NCBI GenBank assembly: GCA_904066235.2
Contig: CAJFCV020000005.1
Location: forward strand, 7,497,501-7,561,500
Direction of reading: 5' to 3'
DNA: 64,000 nt
Source of the DNA: Bursaphelenchus xylophilus
Taxonomy: Eukaryota; Nematoda; Chromadorea; Rhabditida; Aphelenchoididae
Shown here in pieces: positions 24,378 through 37,407 of this stretch. The position numbers were made by a program, and so were the translations under genes. The notes under the pieces are model-generated. The model did no database searches. It was given only the letters and a program-made list of their open reading frames with translations, and was not told the origin of the DNA. Within the stretch, counting starts at the first letter, position 1. Every line of letters starts with the position of its first letter.

Positions 24378-26707
24378 CGTTTTTTCCAAATTTCCTCAAA
24401 CACTTGGAGTTCTTTCCACATTAAAGAAGTCCTTCAAGACAATCCTATAATTGTGCAATTTTAGAAAATGAAACCAACTACATGCATCATCCGGCCCTAA
24501 AAAACAAATGAAACAAACGATGGGAAATTAGAAAATTAATATTTCTGAAACACAAACTTAATGGGGCTTACAAGAAATATGGGGTGGCACGTCAAAAGTC
24601 CAGGACCAGAAAGGGTCGAAAGATGAGAGTGAACGCAAAAAAAGTTTTGTAAAGATACAGAAGTGAGGTGAGACATTGAACCAGACTCCGAAATAAGTGG
24701 ACGGTGGCTAGGAAATTAAAATTACATAACTTTTTTTTGGGTTAATTTGGCGGAGCTCAAATTTACAAGGAAATTCTCCTGAGTTGCACACTCAGATTTT
24801 CTGTCGTACACACATTGGGTTGGAAAACTGTAATTTTAATTTTTCCCATGTTTCACTAAAATTATCTTCCGAATGTCATACTTTCCAACGAGACGGCGAA
24901 CAATGCATTGCTAATTTCCCCTTGATACGAAGGGAGATCATTGGTTCGAAGCTCAACTTTTTTGAACGATCAAAGTATCAAAAGTTCTTCTTCAAAACAA
25001 AATGTTAAAAAATCATCAATTCGTAGTTGGTTTTAATCCCATAAAGACCGAAGCCTCGGCCACTAAGATCTCTCTCTTTCCCCATGTAAAAGGCATAAGG
25101 GCAATCTATTTATTGAGGGCGAATTTTCATTTCCGGCTCCGAATGGGCGAAGAAACGAAGCCGATGATAAAAGGGGGGCCGGAGAAGAATGGAGGCCCTC
25201 AGCCCCGCCGTCCTAAAACGAATTTCACACCGGCCCATCCGTCAAACGCGCCTTAGGGCCGCCGACGCGGATTCTGATGACATTCGGCGTACGTTCATCA
25301 TCCTAATTAGATGACACGTTTGAGATTAGTCTTCGTGACGTCGTTGCAACGTCGTTTGGGTATAGGGGAGATTTGACGAGTTTGGAGAGGAGATTGGAGG
25401 GTTTAAGTGGTGTTTGCAGTGAAAAAGCAGGAGAGTTTGTACGTGATAATAGGATTGAGGGTTATTCTATTAAAAGGAGATGTCATTGAACATGTTACGC
25501 ACTTGTTTACGCTATCCATATTCCATTAAGGTAATGTAGAAATTTCACTTCTGACTTAAATTTCTTGGCCCAGTTTGCAACGTTCGGAATGAAAACTTAG
25601 CGTATAAAAAAGCAAGAAATTTTCAAATTGCAGTTAGTTCCCAGTTTAAACGGCATTTATGAGTTGTACTCTAACTACTCCTTATTTATTCAAGTACAAC
25701 GTAATTGAACGTTCGCGAAGACCAAACTTATCTCTTCCCAATTCACCGGCGACTTTCCGTTGGATCCTACGAATCTGAAGTGTGTATACACGGCAATAAC
25801 GACACAAATAATTTCGCACTTTTATCCATAAAAACCAAAAAATATTCCATTCAAAAATTCCGAAGTCCAAGTTCAATTTTCCGTTGCTATTCGAGACTCC
25901 AGGACTTCAAAAACTCCCTTTATACAATATGCTAATCATCTCATGTCCAATTCCAATGCTTAGTATGTCAAAATATTTATTTTAGCGTTAGATTACAGTA
26001 TTCTACAGTGAAAGAAAGGTACCCGTATCAACAAAAGTAAAGAAAAGAACCGATATAGAAAGAAACGAAGAGACTTCTTGCAAATTCAAGATGTATTTTG
26101 TCCATTTCTTCTTGTTAGAAAGTAGTATCAACAGTTTGAATTATCAAAAAGACCGGAAGGGGATCAAACTTGGAGAATTAAAGCGACTGGCTGGGATGAT
26201 AAGGTCGGATAAAAGAAGCGGTCTACTGGCCATTACTTGAGTCGGAAATTGTCGACGTGTCCATTGAAGCCACTTGGTAGTTGTTTTTTATCTGAAATTT
26301 AAATCATAGGTAATATTTACATAAAACTTGACAAGCACAGTATAAAAAAAATCAAGCATGATCTACAGTAGTTTTATACAACTACAAGAGGCCAACTTCA
26401 CAGCATCTACAAGCTTTCAACATCGAAAAGATTTATTGTACCTGGTAGGCTAAAGTCAACATAATTGTTTTCGTGAAAGCGACTATAAAACGCAATACAA
26501 TATCTATAAAGCTATATGCACCTTCACAACATCCACAAACCTCCAACTCCGCAAAAATCAGTAAAAATTTATATTATCCATGACATTTTGGTACCACTGA
26601 TAAAAACAATCACCCAACAGTGACAAGTAACTCTCCAAACGGCAATAGAACCAACCACAACTAAGTTTACTACCAAACAACCTCATTCTACTATGTCTAA
26701 TCTACCT
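24378..26707. other. Gene-poor region downstream of kinesin light chain gene
   Basis: No complete gene is seen. Near its right end, 26223-26291 (minus) looks like an alternative last exon for the kinesin light chain gene, with a good TTTCAG acceptor and a 22-codon open end. A copy of the dispersed motif lies at 26570-26586. Confidence 0.45.
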
Positions 26708-28920
26708 TTACTGGTCATAACTGGAGAAAATCATGTTCTCAATGTCCATTAAACGACTCACACGTGCTTCCTCGGCCACATTGGCCAACTAAAAAACAAT
26801 TCAGTGGGTGAAAATTTCAGTAATCTCTTTGTGAGTTCAATAATACACCTGTTCCTAACCAAAATCCCTCATGAACAACATTTATATTATCCCTGACCTA
26901 CCTCTTTACTTGACCGATGTGCCACATCTTCCAGTAATGATGCCGCATCAAACTTCTTTTCCCTCCGGAAGATATTTGCCATCTGTTTCAATGCCGGGAG
27001 AACGCCAGGAACTTCTTTCATGACCAGGACACACTTTTTTACATGTTCATCATCAACTGATGGATCCTTTCTTTTATTGATTTCTCGATCTTCTGCTACA
27101 TCCAGAATCGATGTTGTTGGAGCTCCGAACTTTTTCTGGTGCGCGGCCAAGATCATTTCTCTGTATTTCACTTCAGCTTCCTATAACAAATATAAATTTA
27201 GATATCACTTAATATAAATTTTCAAATTAATATTCCGTATTCAAAAGTAAAGCCCTTACTTGTATCCTTCCTTGTTTGATTAATGCCTGACATAGTTGTG
27301 TCTTCGTTTTCAGTGAGTTCTGATCCATGGGACCACCCCTTTTTTCATAAATGTCCAAAGCTTGTTGAAAGCTGTTCTCTGCTTCCGCATACTTTTTAAG
27401 GCCGATTTGTGCCGTTCCTAGGGTAATCAAGAACTTGGCGACTTCCGGATGGTCTGCTCCTTGTATGCTCTTCCTCAATTCCACCGATCTTGATGCATAA
27501 GTTTCGCTATCCGCAAATCTTCCCATCTTTCCAAAGAGAACTCCGATTGTGCTCAAGGTGCATGCGACGATTGCTGATTCCGCGCCAAACACTTGTTCTC
27601 GGATCTGGAGGGCATTTTTCAGGAAGACGATGGCCTCCTTGAACTTTTTTTGCTCTCTGAAAATAAAAAATAGTGTATATTAGGCATGACACAACAAAAA
27701 TTTTTAAAATATTCAATTCCTATTCAAAATCCCTAAAAAAATCGGTCCAAAACTCACTTGTAAATAATAGCGAACAGATATAATACCGTAGCGTAGTCGG
27801 CACTCTTCTCTCCTCGTTCTTTCTTCACTCTCTCCATATATTTTTTGGTGGCGCTGATGGCTGGATCGAAATTTCCTTGTGCGATAAGCTGGTTTATCTG
27901 AAAATAAATGCCATTGTTTTCCATGAGCCTCCTTCTATTACAGTTCTAGATTCCAAAAATAATTTTACACTTACCAAAGAATAGAGATTCTTCAAGTCAG
28001 TTGGGGCGTCATCCAACGCCGATATTGAAGCCGAAGTGACACTGGAAAGTCCGAGAAGATCATTTTTCGAACTTCTTGTTGTCAATGAGTTCGTTGGAGA
28101 GTGGACGTTCAGATTATTTGAGGTGGTATCTTCTTCTTCTGGATCAAAACCCAATTCTTGCATTGTTCTTGTGTGAGACAGGGGCCGATATTCGAAAATA
28201 TCCGTGCCTCGTCCAGAATCATAGTCCTCTTTGGATTCATCGAACTTCTCAAGGGAATGGAGGTATTTGAAGTTCTCTAGATCTTGTTTCAAATCGATGA
28301 TTTCGAGGTCCAACTTCTGGCATTTCTTTTGAGAAGTCGCTAATTCCTCCACTAGCCACGCATTCTCATCGCGAAGACGTTTGACCAACGCATTACTCTT
28401 TTGTTTCTCGGCTTCAAGGGCTTGGATGTAAACGAATAGCTCCATATTGAACTAAAAATAAAATCATTTAAAATACGACTTTTTGTGCGCTGAAAAGGCC
28501 GTGGACCTACAAATTTTTCGATGTTGAATTTTTTGCATAAATATGGATACAGCAAATTTTAAAGAAAGCTATTATTCGTTTTTGTTTAGCACCTACCAAA
28601 AGCGATTTTAACGAAAAAATTTCAAAAACTCTTTTGCCTACGTCCAGGCGATACTTTTCAATAAAATATCTCAACTGTATGTCTGACCTAAACGTAAAAC
28701 CGACAAGAACTTCGAACCGACTTACTTTAGCATCCATAATTCCAGTTTCGACTCGAGAAAGCTCTTCGTCATATTTATGAAGTTTCTCTCGGCGAAGTTC
28801 ATCGTCGATGGATGAATCTTGAGCGGTTCGGTCTTTTGTGCATTCGATGTCTTTTTTGAGAGCTTCCAGGCCTTGATAACATTGACGCGTCTGCTCGATG
28901 TTCTCATCTAACATCGTCAT
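26708..28920 (-). CDS. Kinesin light chain-like protein
   Basis: Six exons (28920-28726, 28451-27975, 27897-27758, 27656-27260, 27180-26902, 26788-26708) give 522 aa. Residues 1 to about 125 are helical and charged, with LRDENAWLVEELATSQKKCQ as the most KLC-like part: the heptad coiled coil that binds kinesin heavy chain. An acidic/Ser-rich linker follows, then TPR repeats from about residue 225, with KLC-type motifs such as FKEAIVFLKNALQIREQVFG, YAEAENSFQQALDIYEKRGG and LPALKQMANIFRREKKF. The protein is clearly diverged from conserved KLC (for example LNNLA replaced). The role is cargo adaptor on microtubules. The ATG lies 6 bp after a TTTCAG acceptor, so it could be trans-spliced, or an upstream exon may exist. 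Confidence 0.83.
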
Positions 28921-31900
28921 ATCGTCCTGAAATCTTCATAAAATAAGTCTCAAAATTTGAATATGGTGACTTATAAATCTTATTTATCCGTGTACCGCAA
29001 ACAGAAGAATTCAGTTCAGAAATTGATATTGGACAAAAATCGGCAAATTGGGCCCGTCGCAAAAAATACGTAAATTTTGCATTTTCCTTGGATTAACACT
29101 GCAGACTTTAATCTCAAGAATTTCGCGATCTTCCCTTACTTTACACCCCTCACAAGAACCCGTTGCTTCCCCTTACAAGCTCAAAGGGTAGCCCGGCTGG
29201 CTCGCGTCCTGACTCATCCCAATGCGTTCGAAAAGAATTCGGAAATGGGCTTACGCGCCTTCAAAACAAAGCGAGAAAAGAGAGCAAAGTTTGGATTGTA
29301 AACCCAAGATTTGAGTCGTTCGCTTTTGGGGTCGTGCGATCTTCTTTCTTTTTCTTTACTCATGATCCACAAAAATGGAGATTCCAAAGAGGTTCTGAAT
29401 GGGATGGATGGTCAAAAGACGGGGTGAGGAACGCGCATGAGATCAAAAGAATAAAAGGTGGGCAAAATCATAAAAATTTTGCGCTAACTTTAAGAACAAG
29501 CACTCTTCTCTCATTTCCAATACCTTTTTACACATTTTAGAGAAGAACATTCAGAATTCCTTAGAAAACAAGCCCGGTTCTAACACAAAAACATCAATTT
29601 TTCGTTCAACCAGGCCAAAAAACACTTTCAAAAGGCCAAAAATCTCAATATCCGATATCCATTTATTCCCGTCCATTCTGTTGTTTACATTCAAGAAATT
29701 CATATTTTTAGTCGTCATGACAACAAAACCCTCTTAAATCCGCAAAAAAATCGTGCAAAACATCCTTCGCAAATTGACCTTGAACTGAACTACCTGTCAA
29801 TTCGAGGTTTGCAAAAAAACGTTAGCGAAGTGTGTTCTTTCGTCCATCCGACCCCAATTCCTATTCATTTCCCTCAAAACGAGCCACAAACTAATTCGTG
29901 TTAAGGCCATGTTATCAAATTCGCTTGGATCGAGAAAATTATTGGTCATCTTTTTGGTGGGGAAGGAGAAATTCTTTATTAATTCGGGGATTTCACGTGA
30001 ATTAGTGCTGCCTCACAAGTAAATATTAAATGATCAACGTTTTTCGTCAATTTCCACTCCATTTTACCTAGTCCAACATCCAAAATCGCAAGTATTTTCT
30101 ATTTTTTTTTCATGACATCCAATCCATAATCCTCAAAAACAATATAAAAACTTCCGGAAATCCTATAAATCATCCATTCTTATAGCTTTCCCTCTCAATG
30201 CAAACACTTAAATATCCCCTTTCACTAAAATCATCGCCTAATTTTCGATTATCCCGCTTAGCCCCCTCAGGTTTCCAAACATCGCGATGCATCGTTCTTC
30301 AACTGTTATTCGACGTCCGGAATCGAAACGAAAAGCGCATCGACAAGGTTCCTAAACGATGCGCGGATTCTTCTGTACACTTTGGGGGATTTCGAGAGAT
30401 TTGTGGTCATTTAACGTACCGAAAACCGTGTAATACGCATGGATTCGGATCAACAAAAAACAGTTTTCGCTTTTGTTTCGGGATAAATTACGCGTGACTA
30501 TTCGAACAGAATGGCAGGGAATCCCTCAGGGCATCACAATTTGGTATTGTTACCCGCTTCCCTAAATTTAGACATCATTGCGGAAGAACGATAACTAAAT
30601 TTTGAAAAACATATAAAAAACACCAAAGAAGACAAAGAAAAGGACGAAAAATCAAACTTCATCCTTCAAAATCCCTTTTTAAACCCTGAAATCGAACCGA
30701 AAATTAACTAATTCGATATTCAAATGGGCTTCCTAATCAATTTCACCAAATTTTCTTTATTTTGCAACCTAAATCGCCTTGAAATCCACCAAAATTAACC
30801 CAGATTCCACTCCAAATCCGCTCCCAATTTGAATTCCAAATCAAAAACATCAAAATGGAGAATTCAACGGCGGCGAAAAAGAGAAATTTGTCTCCAAACG
30901 CCCGAGGCCAAAAAGAACCGAGACTTGGCCTGGAAAAAGGGAAAAGACCTTTGGCCGACGGAAACGAACCGCGGGGATTTGGGTGAGTAGAACAAAGGGG
31001 ATGGGTAAAAAGCGGGTCGAAATTAACCTAACGGCATTTAAGAAGCCTTATTGGAGTAAATGGAACGCGGCTGCAATAACATTGTGGTAAATATTTCATT
31101 TCTTTGGTCGTAAAAAGATATCAGATTTTAAAAATTATACGAAAGAAACACAACAAAATAGTTCGAATATAAACTTCGCTTTTCCATTAGCAAGGAAAAT
31201 TTTTGACTTATGTCATCTAGCATCATTCAGGTCATAATTCCTTCAAACTGGATGTCGAGTTTTTGCAAAAACTTCCAAATAATCTCTAGATCATCTGTCA
31301 ACAGATGTTTTTGATTTAAACCAACAATATCCCCCTCGGTCACATATAAAATTAAACATAATTCAACCCAGTACAAGGTATAAAAGTCTAAAAAGACCCT
31401 CAAAAAATCATTGCACGCAGAAAACGTTATTAAGAAAGCAATTCTGACACCTTATACTCTCTTTACCATCAATCATCCAATTCTTCCGACAAAAGAAACA
31501 TTACGGACATCCATGAACAGCAATTATGCCTCCTTTCCGCTTATACTTGATTAAAGTTTCGCTACATTCGGAGTCAACGCAACCCTGCCCTCCCATAAAA
31601 AACCTTAGCTGACAGCTGATCCAACATAAAAAGCTTTTCTGCTCCTTTTGTTGGTCAACTCTTACGAAAAATATCTATTTTCAATGTTTTTCCTCTTCAA
31701 AAGTGCGATAAGCGGTGACAAACTTTGGAACTCAAGCTGATAAACACAATAGAATTTGACACAATTCAGTTATTCTGTTCATGATACACAATGTTTTTCA
31801 TGAGCAAATCGGATGTAATTCACAAGGGGTATGAATGTTTTGAAACAAGCTGTTCGAAACCATCCATACCACAAAAAACAGACGACTGACTTGAAACAGT

Positions 31901-32730
31901 AACACTACTTCTCACTTTCCGACCGCATAAACCCCGATCAAAGCTCCTATTCATCTTCATCTTGCACTTGACGTTAGTAAACAGTTACCCGAACCTCTTT
32001 TCTCACCTCTATACTCACCTCAAACCCCTCCAAATTACACGCAATCACATTAGCCTTCAACTAGATGTCTCCGTTTGTTTGAAAGGCCGAGTTAATTTGA
32101 AAGCAAGTCGTTCAGAACAACTAAAACAAGGTCCGAACACCAAAGCTAGGTGTTGAAAACCAAATTAATCATATCTGAAGCACGAGGCACCCTCTATAAC
32201 GACTGGGAAAGTTTATAAAAGCGGAAAGAACTAGGAATTCCAAGCATTTCCCCCATTTTCCCTGCGGAATCGAGTCGATTTCGAAATGAAAGGAAAGAGA
32301 GGCAGAATTAGTGAGGTCAGTGGGGAGTAGACAAAAACTCCGAAGCAATAATGCCTTCTATATGGACACAACATAAACAACCGTCAAGACGAGGGATTTA
32401 GCCGAGTTCTTGCGGCATCAAAACAACCAAATTATAGGAAAAAATAGTTTAGGAAGAGTAAGACGTTCGAAAAGCGGAATTCCCTATTTAAAAATTCATT
32501 CATAATGTGCATCTTGTGTCAATAGATTCATCCGACATCACAGCTTCTTCATAAATTCTTACACCTAAAAATTCAAAATATTCCACTATCTGCTTTTGAG
32601 ATTCTTAGACCTTGCACATGAGAGAGTTCAAATTATTGGCTAACCCAGAAGCTAACAAGCCAAAAAATCTTCTTATCCAACAAGACATAACGAGAACCTT
32701 ATTACGTAAGTGGATTGCCGAATTTCCCTT
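28921..32730. other. 3.8-kb region without a supported gene
   Basis: This is mostly A/C-rich sequence without long open frames. One exon-like segment on plus (30855-30982, ATG to a GTGAGT donor, basic peptide starting MENSTAAKKRNLSP) has no visible partner exon. It may hold upstream exons or enhancers of the kinesin light chain gene. Confidence 0.4.
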
Positions 32731-33009
32731 TTAATCCCATAAAAATATATTATCCTTCCCACGCAGCTCATCAAACAAAATATCCTCCACGAGAAACAGA
32801 CTGTCCTGCATTTGCTCTAAACATCAATTAAAAACTGGGAAACAACCTACCATGAAAAATGGGACGACCTCCGTCTCGTCTTCATCAAAAACCAAGGTAT
32901 TTACATTACGCATCTCCTCAAGCACCTGGTATGATATTTCTCGAAAACTGACTCCGGAGCGCTGAAACCGTTGAGGTGTAGATAAAACATCGATGTATCT
33001 GACGGACAT
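32731..33009 (-). CDS. Uncharacterised 80-aa protein
   Basis: Two exons (33009-32851, 32814-32731) join in frame to 80 aa. The first exon begins MSVRYIDVLSTPQRFQRSG and ends at a GTAGGT donor; the second is acidic (VEDILFDELRGKDN). The middle is predicted helical (EISYQVLEEMRNVNTLVFDE). I recognise no family. It starts 210 bp after the end of the 229-aa gene on the same strand, which is the spacing of nematode operons. Confidence rests on the ATG, the in-frame junction and composition. Confidence 0.5.
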
Positions 33010-33219
33010 TTTCGCAAGAAAACTACCTTTTTTCGGACAAAATTTCGAATAAATTATTTTGATAACAAAAAGTTTTCGTTGCGGGATAAAATTTAGATGT
33101 ACCCGATTGAAGATACGAAGCTAGATGCCAATACCAGCACGACATAAACTTTATCTTTAACATACTTAGCAATAGATCGTGATTTACTTTAAATCAATAA
33201 AGGATTCACCACATAACAT

Positions 33220-34201
33220 TCATTGAAGATCCGAAGGTTGGGCTTGGACCGTGGGCATTGTCATGGTGATATTGTGGATGGTGTCATCCAGATCTTGATT
33301 ATTTCTGAAACGACACAACGTAGAGACTCTACACCTAATTTCAAACCCCATTGTTCTATCATTTTCAACAAAAACTTGGCAAATAATTTGTTTTAAGGAA
33401 AATTCTTATAAAAAATATAATAAAATGGAAGTCTTACTCGACTTTGTCCTTGGTGACGGCCACAAAGTTGTTCAAGCGTCGTCGTTTCTTGGGCGGCTTT
33501 GGCTTCGCGGGTGAATCCATCAAGAAGGGAGTTAATTGCACTTCTTGAAGAGCTGTTTCCGATCGGAAATCAGTGAGAAAAAGGGGTTCGTCGACCGGTA
33601 TATAACAGGATCGACTGTGTCCAAATTGCTGACAGGACAGCGGAGGGCTCCACTCACAACATGGACTGGAATGATCGCCGGTGGAGGTGATACTGGACCT
33701 CAAACAGGGCTTGGAAGAGCTCTGGGTGAGCTGCGTTTCGGAGATGGATTCGGCTTTCCTTTTCCTGCTAAAGGTGCAAATGGAGGAGCTGTCGGAGAGC
33801 AACGAGTCCAAGGAGCTGTTCGAGTCGGTTCTGGATCGGGGATACTGAAAAAAAAATTATTAAAATTTGACAAAAATTATGTTATCCATGGCATTTTTGG
33901 TGTAAAAATCACGATTTTTCCTTACAAATCAACGAAAGTCGCATCAAGCCGTGTCTTAAAGAAGCATAAGAATGAATACAATATTCTAAAGCTCAAAACT
34001 TACGCGAAACGACAATCGCCGATGGATGGAGGGATGAAAAAGGTCTCGAGTCCAACGATTTTGCGTCTGTTGGGCGCGTTTGGGGCTGAACACGTTGAGA
34101 AGGACGTTCTTGGCGCGGGTCATCACCTTGCCCAGCCGCTTTAGACGGCCCTTCTTCTTCGGCTCATCCACCGGCGGCTTGAACGCCATGAATCGGGCCA
34201 T
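33220..34201 (-). CDS. Uncharacterised basic Ser-rich protein (229 aa)
   Basis: Three exons (34201-34004, 33844-33438, 33304-33220) give 229 aa. The N-terminus is very basic (PKKKGRLKRLGKVMTRAKNV), the middle is Ser-rich with probable phospho-sites (RSRTDSNSSLDSLLSDSSS), and PAKPKPPKKRRRLNNF near residues 186-201 is a strong nuclear-localisation-like cluster. No known domain is recognised; a nuclear, disordered regulatory protein is a guess. It is transcribed divergently from the membrane-protein gene at 34396, with 194 bp between start codons, and is followed by the 80-aa gene. A dispersed-motif copy (33878-33894) lies in intron 1. Confidence 0.62.
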
Positions 34202-34395
34202 CGACCGCAACTTCTGCGATCAATCGGGCTCGAAATGTTGGCCTTTTCTTGTCCACGTCGAGGCCAAGCGTGCAAAACAGGATTTTGTTCATGAAATTTG
34301 TTGAGAATTTGAATATTTATGCGATTTTTCATTTTTGTTTTTAAATTTTTGCATACTGTTTTTTCTATACTGTGTGGCGGTCGACTTTCGCCAAG

Positions 34396-35516
34396 ATGAG
34401 CAATACAACGGACAAACCGGCAGATGATAACCTTGTTCTTGATCATTTTACGTGAGTTTGGGGTAAAATACTGGTTTTCACTCCGCTTTCGAAGAATCCT
34501 TTTAAAATTTTATCGCAATTTTTGATCTCTTTTTCTTTCGAAATAAGAAGAAAATTGTTGAAAACGTATTTTAGGATCGTTGGAATCTCTGTGGTTTCCT
34601 GTGTAGCATTTCTCATTTTGATTGGGACCAGTATTGCCTGTTGGTTCGACTTGCGCAATCGGCGACACAAATTGCCGGCTGAAGGAGAAGTCAAAGCGAT
34701 CAAAAAGAAGGCGTTCAAGACGGGAAGAAGACGCCATTCCAGTAGTGTAAGTCTGGGATAACTGTGAAATCTCGGGTCTTGGGATATTGCTGTTGAATAT
34801 CAAATGTTCTGATGACTAAAAAACATTTTTTGTAAAGTACGTTTAAGATTGTTATTGCATTTTGTATGTTATACGGTGGTTTTATTGTAAATTAAGGTTA
34901 GTTATTATTAATATAGGATTATTTTTAGAGCACGGATCACGGATCCAAAGAAGGCGTCAATAAGCAAGAACTTGTCCAGGAAGAAGAGAGTGACACTCCG
35001 TTATCTTCAACTGGTACGGCCCGAATCCCCAGTCATCGAACTCAACTATCAAAGCGTCTAACATTATCTGAGAAGCGGAGAGTCATGGAGATTGCAGCCA
35101 AGACCTACAGCAATTCCAATAGTTTCTTCATGGACAACACACAATCCGATTCCTCGGAATTAATGGTCTCAACGGCTAAAGATGTGGACTCCTTTGTGAT
35201 AGTAAGAATTTAGAGCAGTCCCACGAAATTTGATTTATAATTTTCGTCATTTATTTCACATTATTTTTACTTTTAGGTCCGCAAGAAGAGCTTGGATAGA
35301 ACTCAAATGTCCGAAGCTGTTCCCCGTTCCCAGCTAAGAACATGCCCTAAATCCAGCAGAACTAAGAGTCTGAAGAGCAGAGTCAATACTACCCAGAAAA
35401 CGGGACTGAAATCGGAGACGGAGAGTTCATCCAGTTCGTCGTCAAGTTCAACAACCGAAACAAAGAAAACTGCGATTCCAGAATCCAATGTCAGCTATCA
35501 GAAGAAGAATAAATGA
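34396..35516 (+). CDS. Uncharacterised single-pass membrane protein (246 aa)
   Basis: Four exons (34396-34451, 34575-34746, 34929-35201, 35277-35516) give 246 aa. A short acidic N-terminus (about 18 residues) precedes one TM helix (GISVVSCVAFLILIGTSIAC), then a basic stop-transfer segment (RNRRHKLP...KKKAFKTGRRRH). The long cytosolic part is Ser/Thr/Lys-rich, ending in a poly-Ser run and QKKNK. No signal peptide is seen, so type III topology (N-out) is likely. I recognise no family. All introns are in frame with clean sites. Confidence 0.7.
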
Positions 35517-35872
35517 GATTTTAAAGGTATTATTGAATACTCTTGAATCCCAAGCTGATATTTCACGTAATCGTTTGATGTCTAACAGATAATTACCACG
35601 AAATCCGACGAAAATAAGACCGTCTCATGTGGAGCACTTCCTTTTCGACCTTTTGTAGGCTCGCATTATTCCCTTCATTTTTTCGTAGGCGCATTAACCA
35701 ACCTTAAGCGAATCTTGTTGTTGTAGTGTCTGTTAACAAAACCCCTCGTGTCAAAAACAGCTCAATTTTAAGTAACGAAAAAATAACGGAATAAGCCTTC
35801 GGGGAGGTAAACGGTTTAATGGTGCGCTACTTCTAAGAGTAATTCACTTATAATTGTAGTGTTGGAGGGCCG

Positions 35873-36641
35873 TTAATGGTTGGTTATGTTCTCCCATTTG
35901 GCGAAGTTTCCATTGCAATTATTGTTGATACAGCAACAGAGTGAGAGGTCCCCTTGTTTGACACACAGTTCGGTGGCTGAGTTTATTCCGTTAGACTGAA
36001 AAGAAGGGTCTATATTAGCGGGAAGTGGAATGGTTTGACAATACATATAGGAAGAAATGATGTTCAAAAGGAGTTTGAGGGTAGATGTATGACTTTTAGG
36101 AGGACATGCGTGCATGCGGGATTTGAGGAGACGCTATGTGATTAGTCATCGTTTTTCCTTAATTTTGAATATCTTTGCAAAGAGAGATTACGCTCTTCTA
36201 ACGTAAGGCCTAACTGAATATCTTACATTTGTCTTTTATAATATCAGAGCATTGCTTGGGTGGAGGTTATCAAAAACGAAGCAATGAGAGCTAAAACAAA
36301 TTTCATATGGCCATTTTTTCTAAAGGCTCCAGGTTTCACATCACGCCTTTTTAAAAGTTTCTTTCACCCAAAAAAACCTTAATCACAATTATCAACGAAA
36401 TTTTTTAACAGTCGTATAGGCATTGTGACCATTTTAAAAATTAACTTACCAAACAAGGAGTCAACGAGCAGGATCTCGTAGCCAGGTTTGTCACATGATT
36501 CACAACCTTAAAACACGACACCGCTTCCCTTGGACAAGGCTTTGGCGGCAGCAGAACTCTGATGTAAGCGTTCTGTTGATGTTGGAAACAGTTCAACGAA
36601 TAGGCGATACTCGCGAAACCCAGCATCAGGAGGACCTTCAT
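35873..36641 (-). CDS. Ly6-like secreted protein (104 aa), paralogue 1
   Basis: Two exons (36641-36450, 35995-35873) give 104 aa. A signal peptide (MKVLLMLGFASIAYS) is followed by LNCFQHQQN and a ten-cysteine-type array ending CCCINNNCNG, the CCxxxxCN finish of Ly6/uPAR three-finger proteins. Cysteine spacing and the two-exon layout match the neighbour at 37408-38288. This copy ends soon after the last cysteine (NFAKWENITNH) and lacks a hydrophobic GPI-signal tail, so it may be secreted. Function is unknown. Confidence 0.72.
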
Positions 36642-37407
36642 CTTTGCAGGTCTGTTTTTTGAAACACTGATTTTTTTTAACCAAATGCTTGCACCTTTTA
36701 GCTAATCGCTCTAACGGATATGTCCAGCCAGATCCGGGGTTGATCCGCTATTAAAATAATTGAAAACAGTCGTTTAATCTGTAGGTGTAAAGTGGGTTTA
36801 TTCTCGAAAAGACTTCCAAATACACGAGAAACAGGTGGCGGGAAGAGTGGTGATGTAGTGCGAATAATACGTGAGGGCAAAGAGTAAGGTGGCTACTATG
36901 ACCGTTTAAATTAAGAAATGCAACTACGGGAAGTGTTGAGGGTATGTCGTTGTAAACATGAGAGACCAGGTGGAAATAAGAAGATCGAGAAAGATGAAAT
37001 AAAAAAAGGACAGGTTACGGTAGACGATTTACATGACATGAGATACGTTCTTAAGAGGAGAGAAATTGCAATACATAGTTAGAGAGACTAGAAGCTCTGG
37101 AAGAGGTTGTTACACAAGCTACTTAAATGTGTAGAACATGACTGAAATTTTTCGCCATTTCCGGGCTTATAGTGTTGTTGGTTTTTGTAAACTTCGAGCT
37201 AGAACTCTGGCAATGAAAAGTGTTGGCTGAAAGGTTCACAAAATTGAAGTCTTTGAATAATTCCGTCTCTCGCCGCAGCTAAAGATTAATTACAACCTCC
37301 TTCAGAAGCCTCGACTAAGATATTACATACAAATAAAGATACCATAATTGTACATAGTCTTAGAAAGAGATTACAAAATAAGTTTACACTGGTCCTTGAC
37401 CACAGAT
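36642..37407. other. Spacer between the Ly6-like genes
   Basis: No exon is seen. It presumably contains the promoter of the downstream Ly6-like gene and the 3' end of the upstream one. Confidence 0.45.

Noticed and set aside
30855..30982. Exon-like segment (ATG to GTGAGT donor, basic peptide)
   Set aside because: No acceptor-linked partner exon on plus within the next 2 kb; left as a note only.
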